NCBI GenBank assembly: GCA_900556675.1
Contig: USQE01000058.1
Location: 1 to 6,878 of the forward strand
Direction: 5' to 3'
Origin: an uncultured Collinsella sp.
Lineage (GTDB): Bacteria; Actinomycetota; Coriobacteriia; Coriobacteriales; Coriobacteriaceae
DNA length: 6,878 bases
This document shows, one piece after another, positions 6,184-6,878 of this stretch. How positions within the stretch are numbered: position 1 is the stretch's first letter; each line of letters opens with the position of its first letter. The notes under the pieces were generated by a model. It was not told the DNA's origin. It saw only the letters and a program-made list of their open reading frames with translations, and did not search any database. A program made the translations under genes and the position numbers.

Positions 6184-6878
6184 GCCTTAGCGGCATCAAC
6201 ATCTTCCTCGAGCTGATCCTTGCTAAAGCCAAAGAGGTAGGCGATGGCAGCGGCGGCAACAAATGCAGCGCCCGATGCAACGCAACCCCAGACGAGATTA
6301 GCCGTTCCGCCGGCAACAAAGCCGGTGACGCCCAGAATATTGGTCGCGCCCAGAACATACGTTGTCACATTGGTGAGGGCTGCGATCAAACCGCCGATAG
6401 CGCCGCCGGCAACCATGGCGCCCAGGCAGCGAGTGTACTTAAAGCCACAGCCATACAATGCGGGCTCCGTCACGCCGCCCACGATACCGGAGAGCGAGAA
6501 GCCGAGCATGGCGCCTTTCTCGTCGGTCTCCTTAAGGCGCAGGAAGGCACCGAAGGCCATGCCCCACGTAGCGAACTGAGAGATACCGGCCGCGACCATA
6601 ACGCAGGAGTCGGAGCCCAGGGTGAGCAGCTGCACAATACCAAGGGCAAGCAGGACCTGGTGCATACCGGTCATAACCAGGAACTCCCAAAGTGCGGCAA
6701 TGACGACGAGGGAGAGGATGGTGACGATGCCGCCGGCGTTACCGAGACCGAACATAAAGTTGCCGACCATGCTGCCCAGGATGGAGCCGATCGGAGCCAG
6801 CACGCACAACGAAACGGGGATCATAACGGCCATGGTGCCCACGGGTACAAACACCGTAGAGAGCATGTCGGGAACGAC
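6180..6878 (-). CDS. PTS sugar permease EIIC (glucose/beta-glucoside superfamily), C-terminal part, cut by the window edge
   Basis: The frame is open to base 6878 and gives about 232 C-terminal residues; the N-terminal part, including any EIIB domain, is outside the window. EIIC is the membrane channel that moves a sugar inward while EIIB phosphorylates it. The sequence is strongly hydrophobic with about six membrane-embedded segments. It carries SGIVGGVTEPALYG (glutamate codon 6465-6467), the sugar-binding signature of the Glc-superfamily EIIC, followed by AGGAIGGLIAA. An upstream EFLVMTGMHQ matches the GxH site of these permeases. The protein ends in a short charged tail (SKDQLEEDVDAAKA), so no EIIA domain is fused at the C-terminus. 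The internal Met at 6866 is not taken as the start, because the frame continues upstream in typical EIIC sequence. Substrate cannot be told from this half; the downstream deacetylase hints at an N-acetylated amino sugar or disaccharide. Confidence 0.88.
   Translation of the reverse strand, partial: VVPDMLSTVFVPVGTMAVMIPVSLCVLAPIGSILGSMVGNFMFGLGNAGGIVTILSLVVIAALWEFLVMTGMHQVLLALGIVQLLTLGSDSCVMVAAGISQFATWGMAFGAFLRLKETDEKGAMLGFSLSGIVGGVTEPALYGCGFKYTRCLGAMVAGGAIGGLIAALTNVTTYVLGATNILGVTGFVAGGTANLVWGCVASGAAFVAAAAIAYLFGFSKDQLEEDVDAAKA

Overview
The window is a compact, G+C-rich bacterial stretch of five protein-coding genes, two of them cut by the window edges. Short intergenic gaps hold clear stem-loops. 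The gene content is a Ski2-like helicase carrying what I recognise as the DUF3516 region (typical of Actinobacteria), a DUF2130 coiled-coil protein, a ChbG/YdjC-type deacetylase and a glucose-superfamily PTS permease. Together with the codon style, this suggests a gut actinobacterium of the Coriobacteriia, perhaps Collinsella-like. That placement is an inference from gene content, not a measured match.

Layout, left to right. Bases 1-583 (+) hold the C-terminal part of a TrmB-family tRNA (guanine-N7)-methyltransferase homologue. Bases 682-3363 (+) hold an 893-residue helicase, read in the same direction after a 98-base gap. A strong hairpin with T-runs on both sides (3385-3424) separates it from the convergent gene at 3442-5199 (-), which encodes a DUF2130 protein: one CxxC knuckle, a long coiled coil and a C-terminal nuclease-like region. 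Upstream of that gene, 5200-5336 holds two adjacent stem-loops, the distal one a typical intrinsic terminator for the next gene. Bases 5337-6101 (-) encode the ChbG/YdjC-like carbohydrate deacetylase, starting at GTG. A 78-base gap with a 10-bp hairpin and a possible promoter separates it from 6180-6878 (-), the C-terminal half of a PTS EIIC permease that runs off the right edge.

The window therefore divides into an RNA-metabolism side (TrmB homologue, helicase), a lone coiled-coil protein with a putative nuclease fold, and a sugar-use side in which the PTS permease probably imports and phosphorylates a sugar that the deacetylase then processes. The points most worth a second look are the TrmB homologue, which lacks the Asp of the PDPW motif and has a long basic tail; the PD-(D/E)XK-like residues in the DUF2130 protein; and the hairpins that could set differential expression within the PTS/deacetylase unit. 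I see no CRISPR array, tRNA, rRNA, insertion sequence or phage gene. No stretch longer than 300 bases lacks a gene.
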